Source: Pseudorasbora parva (lineage: Eukaryota > Chordata > Actinopteri > Cypriniformes > Gobionidae). From it: DNA of 64,000 nt. Below are positions 47,400-60,000 of the stretch, piece after piece (position 1 is the stretch's first letter; each line of letters begins with the position of its first letter). Location: positions 43,377,054-43,441,053 of the forward strand of contig NC_090172.1 in assembly GCF_024679245.1 (NCBI RefSeq), written 5' to 3'. The notes beneath the pieces were generated by a model. The model saw only the letters and a program-made list of their open reading frames with translations, did not search any database and was not told where the DNA came from. A program made the translations under genes and the position numbers.

Positions 47400-48231
47400 T
47401 GCAAATCTAGTAATATAATAAGTACTTAATTTCACACCACAGTTGTACACCCACATAAATCTATACACTCAGTGCTGGCAGCAGCTGCATATACCAAGTG
47501 GTATGTTTAGGCAGACTAAAATCACTGCCTCATCTAAATGCTAATAGAATGCGATCTCTCAGAGAAACAGGCTAGCTAATGATCAGCCCCATTGAATACA
47601 CTGAAAGCTTAAGTGATAATAATGATATAAGTGTGAGGGAAAACAGCAGTTAGAAAAACACAGCACCTGCAGACCATCTAGTGACCTTGGGGTTCATGCT
47701 CACGCACATATATTTGCTTCTTACAAGATGACACAGTAGATGCCAATGTTGGATTTTACCAGGAGGATTTAGGTTTGTAAGAATTTTTTTGGAAACACAC
47801 CGTAACGTAAGCCAGTAATCAATAGTGTGTCCATGTTCAGATGGATTCATAGACTTACACTACCTTCAAGTACTCCTGGAAAGTTCCTTCTCCAAAAACC
47901 ACACATATGATGTTTATGAATACCAATAACACTTTGTGCAATTTAATATCATAGTGCCAGTGCAGAATGAATACATGCATTTAGTTTGTATGTATACTAT
48001 TTTATGCTTTATCTTTTACACAATGTGTTATGTATTACACGTTAGTTCATAAAATGATAAATACCCAGAGAGTCTGTTAAGACCAGGCTAGATGTCATGC
48101 TGAACCAAGAGATTTTTTTTTATTATCATGTTAATAGATAAAACAAGCACTATTTTGTTGTTAGTTCATACTGCATTAACTAATTAAGCTAGAGAGAAAA
48201 AATACTTTGAAATTTAAATATATGAATAAAT
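47400..48231. other. No gene seen
   Basis: AT-rich, non-repetitive. The frame 47650-47850 on the minus strand has no recognised domain. Confidence 0.4.
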
Positions 48232-48817
48232 TAGGGCCGGGACTTTAACGCGTTAATTAAGATTAATTAATTACGGAACTTTAATAAATAACATAATTTT
48301 AACCACACTTATTTTTGCACCGCGGAACGTTTTTCAATGAATGAGTTTGGACGGACTGATTCTACTGGAACACCAACTAGCACTCACGAGTCACGACAAC
48401 AACAAACCATGAGTGAACATGAACGAAGAAGCTGATGAGACCGCTTTGCTTTGCCCCGTGGATGGGAAAATTTGTTTTAAAAAAACGAAAGGATGGAAGC
48501 GTCGACAAGAGCATGGTTGTGTGCAAACTATACAACAAGGAATTTGCGTATCACCACAGCACATCGAGCCTCAAATATCACAAATATGCTTTTGCTTAAC
48601 TTAATGGCAAACATTGCACTGGATTACAATATTTTGTTGATTAAGCTTATGTATTCAGTCATTATTCAATGGTATACTAAAAATCCATGTGAAAAATTAC
48701 TTCTCATTGTTCTCAGGTCAAATATTTATATGCAATTAAAATGCGATTAATTTCGATTAATTAATTACAAAGCCTCGAATTAATTAGATTGATTTTTTTA
48801 ATCGAGTCCCGGCCCTA
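48232..48817 (+). mobile_element. hAT element remnant with exact 8-bp duplication (586 bp)
   Basis: Ends TAGGGCCGGGACTTTAACGC and (complement) TAGGGCCGGGACTCGATTAA share the first 12 bases. The 8-mer GAATAAAT occurs at both sides (48224-48231, 48818-48825), diagnostic of hAT. The interior keeps the start of a transposase gene, with the catalytic region deleted. Confidence 0.94.
48413..48599 (+). pseudogene. hAT transposase N-terminus with decayed BED finger
   Basis: The frame opening near 48413 gives an acidic start (NEEADETALLCPVDGK). A shift of frame near 48500 leads to VVCKLYNKEFAYHHSTSSL followed by KYHKY, ending with a stop at 48597. This is the BED zinc-finger pattern C-x2-C...H-x4-H in which the second cysteine has become tyrosine. 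BED fingers bind the element ends in intact hAT transposases. The rest of the gene is absent, with the right TIR following about 215 bases later. Confidence 0.75.
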
Positions 48818-48956
48818 GAATAAATGTGTATAACCATATTGCAAAATGTTTCCAATTTGACTGTATTATGTGATAATATTATTTCCTTTATGTTCATGTT
48901 ATTGCAAATAGTAGCTACTTAAAGAGAACAATATCCATATTTGAAACTTTATAAAG

Positions 48957-49105
48957 TAAAATATCTAGCTTCAGCCAGACCGCCTTCCATATTCAACTTA
49001 CAAAAAAGCATATCTGGTGTTGGACATAGCATGAATTGCGAGAGGCGTTACACTTTCGGTGTAAGTGGAATACGGGAGGCAGTCTGGCGGAAGCAAGATA
49101 TTTTA
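48957..49105. repeat. 45-bp inverted repeat, 59-bp spacer
   Basis: 48957-49001 and 49061-49105 are complementary at 39 of 45 positions (core AGCTTCAGCCAGACCGCC against its partner). It may be a miniature foldback element or one end of a larger element. No target duplication found. Confidence 0.75.
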
Positions 49106-49737
49106 CTTGTGGAGTATGTTCATGATGGATGGATGCACATTTTTGATCTACAAATTCAATGGACCCGTCAAAACCATTATACAGCTAGGAAGCATCAGGG
49201 TGTTTATTTTGTCTTGGTGTGGTGGGGGGCAGGGTGTTACGAATTTTATATTTTGATATATAAAGGTTCATACCAGCACACTTTGAGCACTGTCTGTCTG
49301 ATTCAAAGTGGGCAGAATGCTATAGATCTAACAAGACGTAACTGACTAAAATAACTCATTTTTACCCTTCCGGTCAAATATTGTGTTGCAAAACAAAACA
49401 AAAAACAGCTAAACAGCTTTAAGTTGTCAATGTTGCTAAATGACCATGGTATATGCAGAATGATTCATGGCTGTGCCTTAAATTATTTGAATGCATGATT
49501 TTGAGGTGGCTCTTTGCCTCCTTTAAAATTAAAATTGTTAATACACAGCTAGCTATGTACTATCCCTTACTTAAATAACTAAAATAGATTAAAAATGGTC
49601 TCAAATCAATTTTAGTTTTAGATTTGTAATGTTATAAAACTTGTTATGAAACCTGTTATTGCTATCTACTTGCATGAGACTGTGCTGAGAAATCAGACAG
49701 CATTAGACAACGTTAAATGTTTCCAGTTAAAAAGCAT
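49106..49737. other. No gene seen
   Basis: Two overlapping frames (48941-49345 and 49065-49256) cross the inverted repeat and continue here; neither shows a recognised domain. The longest frame, 134 codons, may owe its length to chance. Confidence 0.4.
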
Positions 49738-49880
49738 TAAAGGGTTAGTTCATCCCATAGATGTCTCTTCTGTGGCATGGACGGCTAGGATAGGACTTGA
49801 AAACAGGACATTTGGTCACCCTATCTTATGGGTTTTGAACGACATGAGGGTGAGTAATTAATGACAGAATTTTAACTTTG
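49738..49880. mobile_element. Dispersed MITE fragment
   Basis: AAAGGGTTAGTTCATCCCATA at the left and CGACATGAGGGTGAGTAATT with TGACAGAATTTT at the right are the paired ends of the element family at 46855-47083, much shortened. Confidence 0.55.
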
Positions 49881-49959
49881 GCAGCTTTAGAATACTAAAA
49901 CTCAACAAAAAAACTAAAGAAATTAGAGCCAAGTCTAACAATTATATAATGAACATATA

Positions 49960-49981
49960 CCCCCCCCCCCCCCCCCCCCCC
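49960..49981. repeat. C22 homopolymer
   Basis: Twenty-two consecutive C, followed by an A run. Prone to length error in assemblies. Confidence 0.95.
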
Positions 49982-50054
49982 AAAAAAAAAGTGATTATAG
50001 AAAAACTTAATAAATATAAATAAAAAATAAACAATATAACCTAGTTTGAAGTGA

Positions 50055-50465
50055 AATTAACGGCTTGTTTCTTCCACCAAGCGGTACAGTACAGTACGAT
50101 TCGGGATGGTTAACCCTGATCCTTGAACCATGATACTTAATGGAAGTGGTGTATGCCAGAAGGTAGCAAATAATGTCACTCTCATGCTACGTGTTTTAAC
50201 TGTATATTTTTTTAAAAAAATGGCGCCTCTTGTGTTGTCATTTCTCTTGAAGTGATGATTCTCTGTCAACCCATCAACATTCTGCAGTGAGCCTAACTCC
50301 ACACTTTAGATACCGGACTACTGTGTTAGGTATCCCAATGGAAGGAAGGCTCCCAAAAAAGTGGTACGTGCGGTACGGTTTGGTATTTTGGTACCAACTT
50401 CTGACAATCGAAATGGAAATAATTGTGTACAGAACTGTACTGTACCATACCGCTCGGTTACAGAT
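50055..50465. mobile_element. Degenerate TIR element
   Basis: CTTCCACCAAGCGGTACAGT at about 50070 faces GTACTGTACCATACCGCTCGG at about 50435; GGTACAGTAC / GTACTGTACC arms are complementary. The middle is diverged and non-coding. Overlapping frames on both strands are by-products. Confidence 0.65.
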
Positions 50466-50519
50466 TACAGAGTTTTTCATTGATAATAACTTTGTGGTGT
50501 AAATGTGCAAAATTTATCC

Positions 50520-51305
50520 TGCATTCCAACATTGATCTTGGTACATCAATTCACAATGTAGGGATGATAATGGGAGCTGATTGTGGTCTTTCCAGATAGT
50601 TCTGGATGAAAACAGACATTGGAACAGGGAGATTTGTTCGCTCTTCACCTGTGGTCCCATTAGTTAGTGAATCCTCCATATTATTAAAGACTGAGAGCAA
50701 GAGTAAATGGATCGTCTGATCTCATTCCATTCAGTCCACTGAGTGTGGACTCATTCAAATGGAGACAATGGAGCCTGAACTGGGTAAAATCAAGTTAGCT
50801 CATTTAAATGCTAATGTACATGGATCTGAAATGGCGCGAGGCTAGCTGTGCGGCAGCTAAAGGGAAGAGATGCATCACTCCTTTTTACAGAGCTATACTT
50901 GGTCAGGATGCATTACTTGCACTCGTTGTGTTTTAGAGGCAAGACTTTGCCACTCCTCAAACTGTAAATGACTCCAAGGACGATCCATCGGTGCTACTCT
51001 CTAACTGGAGGTGGGAAGTTAGGCTTACATAAATATAAATCTTCGATCGGACTACAGCTACACACATTTATTTTGTCAATGAGTCAGCCCTTGGTATATG
51101 AATAGCTGAAAACAGACACTGCGGAGATTTAAGGTGCTGTTGTCCCAATAGGGACGAGTCTTCATGACCTTCAGACTGCAGTAAACACCGGCAGCTATAG
51201 CACAAGCCCAAATGACCCGTCACAAATATCAACAGACCATCATCTCTCAAAAGAGAACAGGTCAGTGCAGCCTTTCCTCCATCAGTAAAGCACAAAACAC
51301 TCACA
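50520..51305. other. No gene seen; possible conserved non-coding sequence
   Basis: 50540-50880 is complex and non-repetitive, with balanced composition and several TAAT / CATTTAAAT-type cores, unlike the mobile elements around it. This could be a conserved regulatory block, but conservation cannot be judged from one sequence. Confidence 0.3.
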
Positions 51306-51306
51306 G

Positions 51307-51309
<3 letters not shown>

Positions 51310-51339
<30 letters not shown>
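51310..51339. repeat. (AC)n microsatellite, ~15 units
   Basis: A pure AC run. Confidence 0.95.
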
Positions 51340-51343
<4 letters not shown>

Positions 51344-52273
51344 CTACACATGCCATTCTCTCATCTCTTATCTTGTCTAAAAAATTATGTTGTATTATTT
51401 ATATTTGTTTATCAAGTATAGACTCTTATTGACAGATACACAATGGCAGTAGGAAGGCAAAATGGAGCTCTTCTGGTTTAGGTACACAAGTCATTCGGAG
51501 ATTAAATTCAGGGGGCTACATTTTTAACACAGCCAATACATGAAAAACACTCCAAAAGACATTTTCACCCCTCGTCTCTCTTCCCTGGAGAGATACAGAT
51601 GAATGAAAGTGGTTGTAGAAATTATACACAAGAGGGGTCAATCAATACTACAAGAAAGCAGGTGTAAGCATGTCCCATGAACAGATTATGTTTTAATTAT
51701 TTTATTAAATGGCCTCAAAATATTATCAGAACTATCATGTAGCTAAATCATTTCCATACAGACATTTAAATAAAAACATTCCTGCAAGAGGGTTATTGCT
51801 ATTCCCAAACCTCTGGTTCTGCTTGGTCTGTAAAGCTGTTTTGAGGCTAGATGTGTGGAAAATACTACCAGTCTTTAATTGTTTAATCTCAACAAATAAA
51901 AAAAATTAAATAAAAAAATTAAAAATTAAGTGAACGTCAACCAAAGCTATATTTAAGAGACTAAAGTTCTGCTAAATGCTTTACAGACACAATATATATA
52001 TATATATATATACTGTATGTAAGAATGTGCATGTTATGAGTTTGTACTTAAAAATGTAATACTGTACCAATTATTATTGTAATAAATTAGCCCCCATCAA
52101 AAGTATGTAATTCATTATTATGGCACTGCATTAATGTTATTTTTGACCAGGCTTAAAGTCACAGTGAAACAGAAGTAGCAACAGATCTTTCCTTCGATAT
52201 TGTGACGTGCATTTGAGTGAAACGAACAGAAAAATCAACATTAAGAAAATCTAGGACAGGCTCTTTGTTCTGT
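51340..52273. other. No gene seen
   Basis: AT-rich, with a short TA run at about 51992-52012. The frame 51709-51909 has no domain. Confidence 0.4.
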
Positions 52274-52404
52274 AGAAGAAGAAGAAGAAGAAGAAGAAGA
52301 AGAAGAAGAAGAAGAAGAAGAAGAAGAAGAAGAAGAAGAAGAAGAAGAAGAAGAAGAAGAAGAAGAAGAAGAAGAAGAAGAAGAAGAAGAAGAAGAAGAA
52401 GAAG
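52274..52404. repeat. (GAA)n microsatellite, ~43 units
   Basis: A pure GAA/AGA run of about 131 bases. The apparent poly-arginine frame 52217-52432 is not a gene. GAA tracts of this length can form triplex DNA and slow polymerases. Confidence 0.97.
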
Positions 52405-53940
52405 GTTTTATTTATATAGCGACATTCCATAGCTCAAAGGTCTCTTACATAGTGCTATGCAATACATTTGCACACCCACATACACAATACAAGCACAGGC
52501 CTTATATAGTCACTTTATTCAAAGTACATAGATATGTCTTTAGCTGAGTCTTGATAGACACAAAGATGATATATTATGAATATTATGAATTTATATATAT
52601 ATAAATAAATAAAACATACGCATGAAGGAATTGTTTACGTTAGGTTAATTAGATGCATTTTATACTAGAACTTTTTTATTGTGATGACTTTATAGGTAGG
52701 ATAGATAGGACTTTGCCTGAAAAAGAGTCCTTGGCCTGAAAAAGTTTGAAAAAGCCTGCACTACTCTAATAGAACTGAGTTGACAATGTTAACAAGAATG
52801 ACCTTGCTATACTGCTCAAATACAGAGACGCAGGGAAGATAAGTATGAAAAGAATGCCATCATCAGTTCAGTAATATACAGTAAGTGATTCACCAAGTGA
52901 GTCACCACCACCAGTAAAAAAAAAAAAAAAATCCTTTTCAACAAGTGTATAGAAGAAACCATGTATTGAAGTCAGTGCCTGACTTCAGCAATATGACAGC
53001 TATTACATCAGATACTGGGGCAGGACACACATATCCAGAGGCATAAAATAATTAGCTTTTCAAAGAACGCAGACTCACTAATGAACGAACAGATCAAGAG
53101 CAACACCGTTTCATAATCTTGAGTCAGATAAACTTCAGCCAATGAGTGAAAAAATGGCTGCAGACCTTTCGTACCTCACATTTTAGTGCACAGTATTCCC
53201 TTCTTATGAAATAAACAAGAGGATGAAAGCACAGAATAGATAAAAGGGCCGAGTAATGCAATCTCAAGATGGACTGCTTCCCAAAAACAATGCAAATGGC
53301 CATTTATGTACAAGGAGGAAAGATGATAAAGGTGGCAAAAACACAAACACAACAGAATTCTCAGTTCATACTAGGCTGATAGGAAGCAAAACAAGCCGCT
53401 TTCAATACCGCGCATAACAGATGCTTGAAAGTGCCTTTAAAATATCTGACAAGTCACCATGCTCGGCTATTCGATTATTTCTAAAGTAAACAACATCAAT
53501 GCAACATCAAAAGAGCAGATGATTCAGTCATATAGTCAGAGTCACTGAGCTACATCAATATTAACCATTCCATAGATTGATGAAAAAAGACACATAAGCA
53601 AAACATTATAGGGCTTGTGTCTAATAAAGCACCTCTGTTTCATCTCACTGCACTGTGCGGTGTAAAGCTGATAAGAGATGTCATTTATGACAGGGGGAAA
53701 AAAAACATTCACCGAGGATGAAAGGCTTTTCGCAATCAATGTCTTACAAATAGAGATTTTTATGGAAAACATGTTTATCTCAGAATGTCTTATCGCAATT
53801 CACTTTGTTTATCCAGAGCCAATATATACCAAAACCTTAAGACAGACCCACATGAAAACACAGCTTCTGATCTGTGGACTTAATTACCAACAAATACAAA
53901 TTATTTGAAAGATACCACATCTCCCAGCCAGATAACTAAA
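52405..53940. other. No gene seen
   Basis: Non-repetitive, AT-rich sequence. It begins with GGTTTTATTTATATAGCGAC, a phrase common in fish repeat tails. The frames 53542-53772 and 53678-53908 overlap on opposite strands without domains. Confidence 0.4.
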
Positions 53941-53941
53941 G

Positions 53942-54156
53942 GCCCGGTTTCACAGACAGGGCTTAGATTAAGCCAGGATTAGGCCTTAGTTAAAATAGGA
54001 TATTAAAGTAGCTTCTTTTTTTTTAAACATGCCTCAGGAAAAAAAAAAAAAAAAAAAACATTTTAAGATATGTCAGTGTAAGTTGCTTTCAGTTAAAACA
54101 GCTAAAACATGAATTTTAGTCTGAGAGTAGTCTTAAGCCTTGTCTGTGAAACCAGG
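53942..54156. mobile_element. Complete MITE (about 215 bp)
   Basis: CCCGGTTTCACAGACAGGGC at the left and the complement of the right end CCTGGTTTCACAGACAAGGC form a 20-bp TIR with three mismatches, continuing into matching TTAAG-type sequence. An A18 run lies in the middle. The target duplication is not clear. Confidence 0.85.
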
Positions 54157-54404
54157 AATAAGATCAGTAACACCGGTGTAACTGTGTGAGTGAAGCTTTA
54201 CATCAAATCACATCCTTCTGCATGGTATTTTTACACCATTCTGAAGTCAAAGCCATCGGCACACTCTCATAACCCATCCTTAATGTATGCTACTCTAGGG
54301 ATACCAGCATGCTCTAAATTTGTGCACTACTCTAAGGCCACTAAAGCACTGGCAAGAATTTTAATATTATTTCTGTAAGTCCTGGAAAGCATGTTTTAAA
54401 GCTA

Positions 54405-54417
54405 CCCCCCCCCCCCC

Positions 54418-54455
<38 letters not shown>
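54405..54455. repeat. C16 run followed by (CA)n
   Basis: A C homopolymer runs directly into about 17 CA units. Confidence 0.95.
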
Positions 54456-54457
<2 letters not shown>

Positions 54458-54535
54458 GTCATTGGTGGGCAGTCAAACATACACAAGTATTTATTTTGTT
54501 AAAAATATATATTAATAATAAATTGTTTACTTTCA

Positions 54536-54870
54536 ATATATACTACCATTAAAAAGTTTGATGCCAGTAAGATTTTTTAAGGTAAATAATTTAGCACGGA
54601 TGCATCATTGAGTCAAAAGAGACTGTCAATGACTTTAATTGTTTCAAAAAATGTCTATTTCAAATAAATGCTAATCTTTTGAGCATTATATTAAAAAATA
54701 CACAACCGGAAAAAATAGCACAACTGTTTTCAACATTTTTTATAATAAGAAATGTTTCTTGAGGAGCAAATAGAATGATTTCTGAAGGATCATGTGACAC
54801 TGAAGACTGGAGTAATGATGCTGAAAAATCAGCTTTGCATCACAGGAATAAATTATATTTTTCATTTTAA
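54536..54870 (-). repeat. Dispersed repeat, same family as 28480-29525
   Basis: It reads TTTCTTGAGGAGCAAATAGA, TGATTTCTGAAGGATCATGTG, AGACTGGAGTAATGATGCTG, the complement of the phrases split at 28480-29525. It is a frequent cyprinid dispersed sequence; class uncertain. Confidence 0.7.
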
Positions 54871-55489
54871 CAATAACATAAAAAACACTGGTAGTGTTTA
54901 GAAATTGGAATGCATGTAAATATACATTCTGGGATTTTTCTGGGAATACGACTGGCTAACTGAAAATTGTCTCACTTGTATGTATAGTGAGCAATAGATT
55001 TTAAACTGAGCTGAGCGAGAACATGCCTCTCTGACCCTTGTCCTCTTCTTCCCGGGCACATTGCCAGAGGTTAACACACACACACACGCACACACACACA
55101 CACACTCTCTCTAAAAAGGTAACAGGATCACATATATCAGAACGAGTGCTAAACTAGACAGCAGCTTTGGGCCAAAACTGCTAACACCCACATTAGTAAC
55201 ACCATAAAAAGGCTTGCCTACACTCTTGCCATCTCACCACTACTGCACAACTGCATTCTTTCATTCAAAACCGTTTCTATCCTATGTAACCAAAAGATAA
55301 TTGTAGCAAAACATTCAGTATATCCCACTACATTTCATGATTTTCCATGTGATTCATGTAAAAAGACACGTAATATTAAGTTCTGTAATATTATTGATTT
55401 GACTTCATTGACACTATTGGATGAGAACAAAACACCACAGTTTTCTGAAGTATTACTAAATAACTAAATTGACAAATTTTGCAACACTG
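54871..55489. other. No gene seen; short (CA)n at 55075-55105
   Basis: Unique AT-rich sequence. A phrase CTTCCCGGGCACATTGCCAGAGG near 55050 is GC-richer but shows no exon signals. The frame 54898-55101 covers the CA run and is not a gene. Confidence 0.4.
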
Positions 55490-55765
55490 ACACTTTTTGA
55501 ACTGAATCAATATTAAGTCTAACAACGACACTTTTGTCTTCTGTAGAGCTGTTTATAGTTGATTGAACTCATTTTAATAAATTATGAACTTTACATTGAA
55601 CTGACTTGAGCTGAATAGAGACACACTATTGTCTTCTGTAGAGCTGCTTTACAACATCATTTGAATTTGTCTTATGTTTGATGAAGTTTGCATCCTTGAT
55701 TGGTATTTTCCTGTTTAGTGAAACCGCTTTGAAACAATATGTATAATAAAGGTGACGATTAACAA
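55490..55765. repeat. Dispersed repeat with internal duplication
   Basis: CTTCTGTAGAGCTG occurs twice (about 55538 and 55633), and the end CGCTTTGAAACAATATGTATAATAAAGGTGACGATT is the tail wording of a common cyprinid dispersed repeat (AAAGGTGAC end). Class uncertain; probably a retroelement tail. Confidence 0.6.
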
Positions 55766-56023
55766 AGCTGTTATTATAACAGAAACAGACGAAATATTAT
55801 TTTGCTAAAATCACCCAGCCCTCACCTGGGGTTTTGACTATATCCGGTTCTTACAAGAGATCAATCTATAAATGTCAAATTCATGCATAAATATCAACTC
55901 AGCATGCTCCTGCAAACACTGTTTGTCCTTCAGCATAGAACCGTAACTATAAGGGATCTGAAAGGAGGGGCGGGGCAGTGAGAGTGAGTGTGAGTGTGTG
56001 TGTGTGTGTGTGTGTACTTGTCT

Positions 56024-57047
56024 ACCTATCTAACAGGGGACCTTGGCGTCGTTACACACTCACCAACAGGGGACCTCTGAGCCAAGAGGGGACATTTTTC
56101 AAGTCCCCTGTTGGTCATGCATTAAATCATGTGAAAATGAAGTAAAAAACTAAAGAAATGCTCTGGTAATTTTTTAAATGTTTGACCAATTAAGGACCTA
56201 CAGGTGTGTGTGTTTAAATCATGTTAAAATCAAGAAACAACACTCTGGTGAATTTTTAAAAATTTTGACCAAGAGGGGACCTAAGAGTGTGTGAGTGTTT
56301 AAGGCCATGCTCAGCAGCTCCCCTGTAGGCTGGAGCAGGAACTGTAATAGCCCTTAAACACACGTCGTTCACACACACACACTCCTCTATTGTTTGAATG
56401 GCCTGCTGTCCTCTGACTCTAGAGCTGCTGTTTAACAGACTGCTTACTAAAGGAACAAACATTATATAGATTATATCTCTTTACTAAATACCCTGACTAG
56501 TTTCAAACTTTGCATTACTTTAAAATTAAATACTACAGGATCCAAGAAAAAACGATTAAAAAATCTAAACAACCAGGATGTAATTAGAAATACATCTGCC
56601 ATCAAAATGTGTGTGTCCTCAGTTTCTACAAATAAATATAGTAAATACCATCCATCATGGCCGTGGAGAGACCGTAAAACTTTATTAATATATTAAGGGA
56701 TCTCATTCAATGCTTTTGCAAACATTTTTTGTTTCTGTGTATATATATATAACATTTTAATGACAGTGGCCTATAATTATTGAAAAATAATGCATTATTT
56801 TATTTATATAAAAAAAAAAGGTACGGTAAATGGGACAAACTTTGCATCTAAAGTTCTTTTAAACAAGTGTTAACATAGACATTATTAAAAACATTTTATT
56901 TTAGCCAAGTATTTGTAAAAATAATGTGTGACTTTTGGCCCATATAAAAGGCCCATCTTACCACCTTATACATTTATGAGCTTTTTAAACTAACCACTTT
57001 TGATTTATTTATGTTTAACAAAATGATGCAGGTCCCCTGTTAGATAG
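56024..57047. mobile_element. Possible TIR-bounded element whose right end starts the satellite
   Basis: CTATCTAACAGGGGACCT at 56024-56041 is the exact inverted complement (18/18) of AGGTCCCCTGTTAGATAG at 57030-57047. The second copy is the start of the first satellite unit. The region between has further GGGGACCT and AAGTCCCCTG phrases and AT-rich filler. It may be a DNA element with 18-bp TIRs, or simply an inverted piece of the satellite. The frame 56256-56462 has no domain. Confidence 0.6.
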
Positions 57048-60000
57048 TAAATCACGACGCCTGTGTGTTTGCTGTGACATTTCTTATCATCACAAACACA
57101 CTGCAAAGATTTAGAGTTTTTACAGCAATACCTGAGTTTAAAGGGTTAAATCAAGCAGAAATAGCTCTCTAATGTATTAATTGCAGGTCATTATTGAATA
57201 GTGATTATGTTACACACACACTGACTCAGGTCCCCTGTTAGATAGTAAATCACGACGCCTGTGTGTTTGCTGTGACATTTCTTATCATCACAAACACACT
57301 GCAAAGATTTAGAGTTTTTACAGCAATACCTGAGTTTAAAGGGTTAAATCAAGCAGAAATAGCTCTCTAATGTATTAATTGCAGGTCATTATTGAATAGT
57401 GATTACGTTACACACACACTGACTCAGGTCCCCTGTTAGATAGTAAATCACGACGCCTGTGTGTTTGCTGTAACATTTCTTATCATCACAAACACACTGC
57501 AAAGATTTAGAGTTTTTACAGCAATAACTGAGTTTAAAGGGTTAAATCAAGCAGAAATAGCTCTCTAATGTATTAATTGCAGGTCATTATTGAATAGTGA
57601 TTATGTTACACACACACTGACTCAGGTCCCCTGTTAGATAGTAAATCACGACGCCTGTGTGTTTGCTGTGACATTTCTTATCATCATAAACACACTGCAA
57701 AGATTTAGAGTTTTTACAGCAATAACTGAGTTTAAAGGGTTAAATCAAGCAGAAATAGCTCTCTAATGTATTAATTGCAGGTAATTATTGAATAGTGATT
57801 ACGTTACACACACACTGACTCAGGTCCCCTGTTAGATAGTAAATCACGACGCCTGTGTGTTTGCTGTAACATTTCTTATCATCACAAACACACTGTAAAG
57901 ATTTAGAGTTTTAACAGCAATAACTGAGTTTAAAGGGTTAAATCAAGCAGAAATAGCTCTCTAATGTATTAATTGCAGGTCATTATTGAATAGTGATTAC
58001 GTTACACACACACTGACTCAGGTCCCCTGTTAGATAGTAAATCACGACGCCTGTGTGTTTGCTGTGACATTTCTTATCATCATAAACACACTGCAAAGAT
58101 TTAGAGTTTTTACAGCAATACCTGAGTTTAAAGGGTTAAATCAAGCAGAAATAGCTCTCTAATGTACTAAATGCAGGTCATTATTGAATAGTGATTACGT
58201 TACACACACACACTGACTCAGGTCCCCTGTTAGATAGTAAATCACGACGCCTGTGTGTTTGCTGTGACATTTCTTATCATCACAAACACACTGTAAAGAT
58301 TTAGAGTTTTTACAGCAATACCTGAGTTTAAAGGGTTAAATCAAGCAGAAATAGCTCTCTAATGTATTAATTGCCGGTCATTATTGAATAATGAATATGT
58401 TACACACACACACTGAGTCGAGTCCCGTTAGATAGTAAATCACGACGCCTGTGTGTTTGCTGTGACATTTCTTATCATCACAAACACATTGCAAAGATTT
58501 AGAGTTTTTACAGCAATACCTGAGTTTAAAAGGGTTAAATCAAGCAGAAATAGCTCTCTAGTGTATTAATTGCAGGTCATTATTGAATAGTGATTACGTT
58601 ACACACACACACTGACTCAGGTCCCCTGTTAGATAGTAAATCACGACGCCTGTGTGTTTGCTGTGACATTTCTTATCATCATAAACACACTGCAAAGATT
58701 TAGAGTTTTTACAGCAATAACTGAGTTTAAAGGGTTAAATCAAGCAGAAATAGCTCTCTAATGTATTAATTGCAGGTAATTATTGAATAGTGATTACGTT
58801 ACACACACACACTGACTCAGGTCCCCTGTTAGATAGTAAATCACGACGCCTGTGTGTTTGCTGTGACATTTCTTATCATCATAAACACACTGCAAAGATT
58901 TAGAGTTTTTACAGCAATAACTGAGTTTAAAGGGTTAAATCAAGCAGAAATAGCTCTCTAATGTATTAATTGCAGGTCATTATTGAATAGTGATTATGTT
59001 ACACACACACTGACTCAGGTCCCCTGTTAGATAGTAAATCACGACGCCTGTGTGTTTGCTGTGACATTTCTTATCATCATAAACACACTGCAAAGATTTA
59101 GAGTTTTTACAGCAATACCTGAGTTTAAAGGGTTAAATCAAGCAGAAATAGCTCTCTAATGTATTAATTGCAGGTCATTATTGAATAGTGATTACGTTAC
59201 ACACACACACTCACTCAGGTCTCCTGTTAGATAGTAAATCACGACGCCTGTGTGTTTGCTGTGACATTTCTTATCATCACAAACACTCTGCAAAGATTTA
59301 GAGGTTTTACAGCAATACCTGAGTTTAAAGGGTTAAATCAAGCAGAAATAGCTCTCTAATGTATTAATTGCAGGTAATTATTGAATAGTGATTACGTTAC
59401 ACACACACACTGACTCAGGTCCCCTGTTAGATAGTAAATCACGACGCCTGTGTGTTTGCTGTGACATTTCTTATCATCATAAACACACTGCAAAGATTTA
59501 GAGTTTTTACAGCAATACCTGAGTTTAAAGGGTTAAATCAAGCAGAAATAGCTCTCTAATGTATTAATTGCAAGTCATTATTGAATAGTGATTACGTTAC
59601 ACACACACACTGACTCAGGTCCCCTGTTAGATAGTAAATCACGACGCCTGTGTGTTTGCTGTGACATTTCTTATCATCATAAACACACTGCTAAGATTTA
59701 GAGTTTTTACAGCAATACCTGAGTTTAAAGGGTTAAATCAAGCAGAAATAGCTCTCTAATGTATTAATTGCAGGTCATTATTGAATAGTGATTACGTTAC
59801 ACACACACACTGACTCAGGTCCCCTGTTAGATAGTAAATCACGATGCCTGTGTGTTTGCTGTGACATTTCTTATCATCACAAACACACTGTAAAGATTTA
59901 GAGTTTTTACAGCAATACCTGAGTTTAAAGGGTTAAATCAAGCAGAAATAGCTCTCTAATGTATTAATTGCAGGTCATTATTGAATAGTGATTACGTTAC

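Noticed and set aside
48941..49345. 134-codon plus-strand frame
   Set aside because: It crosses a 45-bp inverted repeat, overlaps a second frame and has no domain; probably chance.
52217..52432. Poly-arginine protein
   Set aside because: Translation of a GAA microsatellite.
56256..57030. CRISPR-like or gene content next to the satellite
   Set aside because: The repeats are tandem without spacers, and the organism is a vertebrate; no coding motif.
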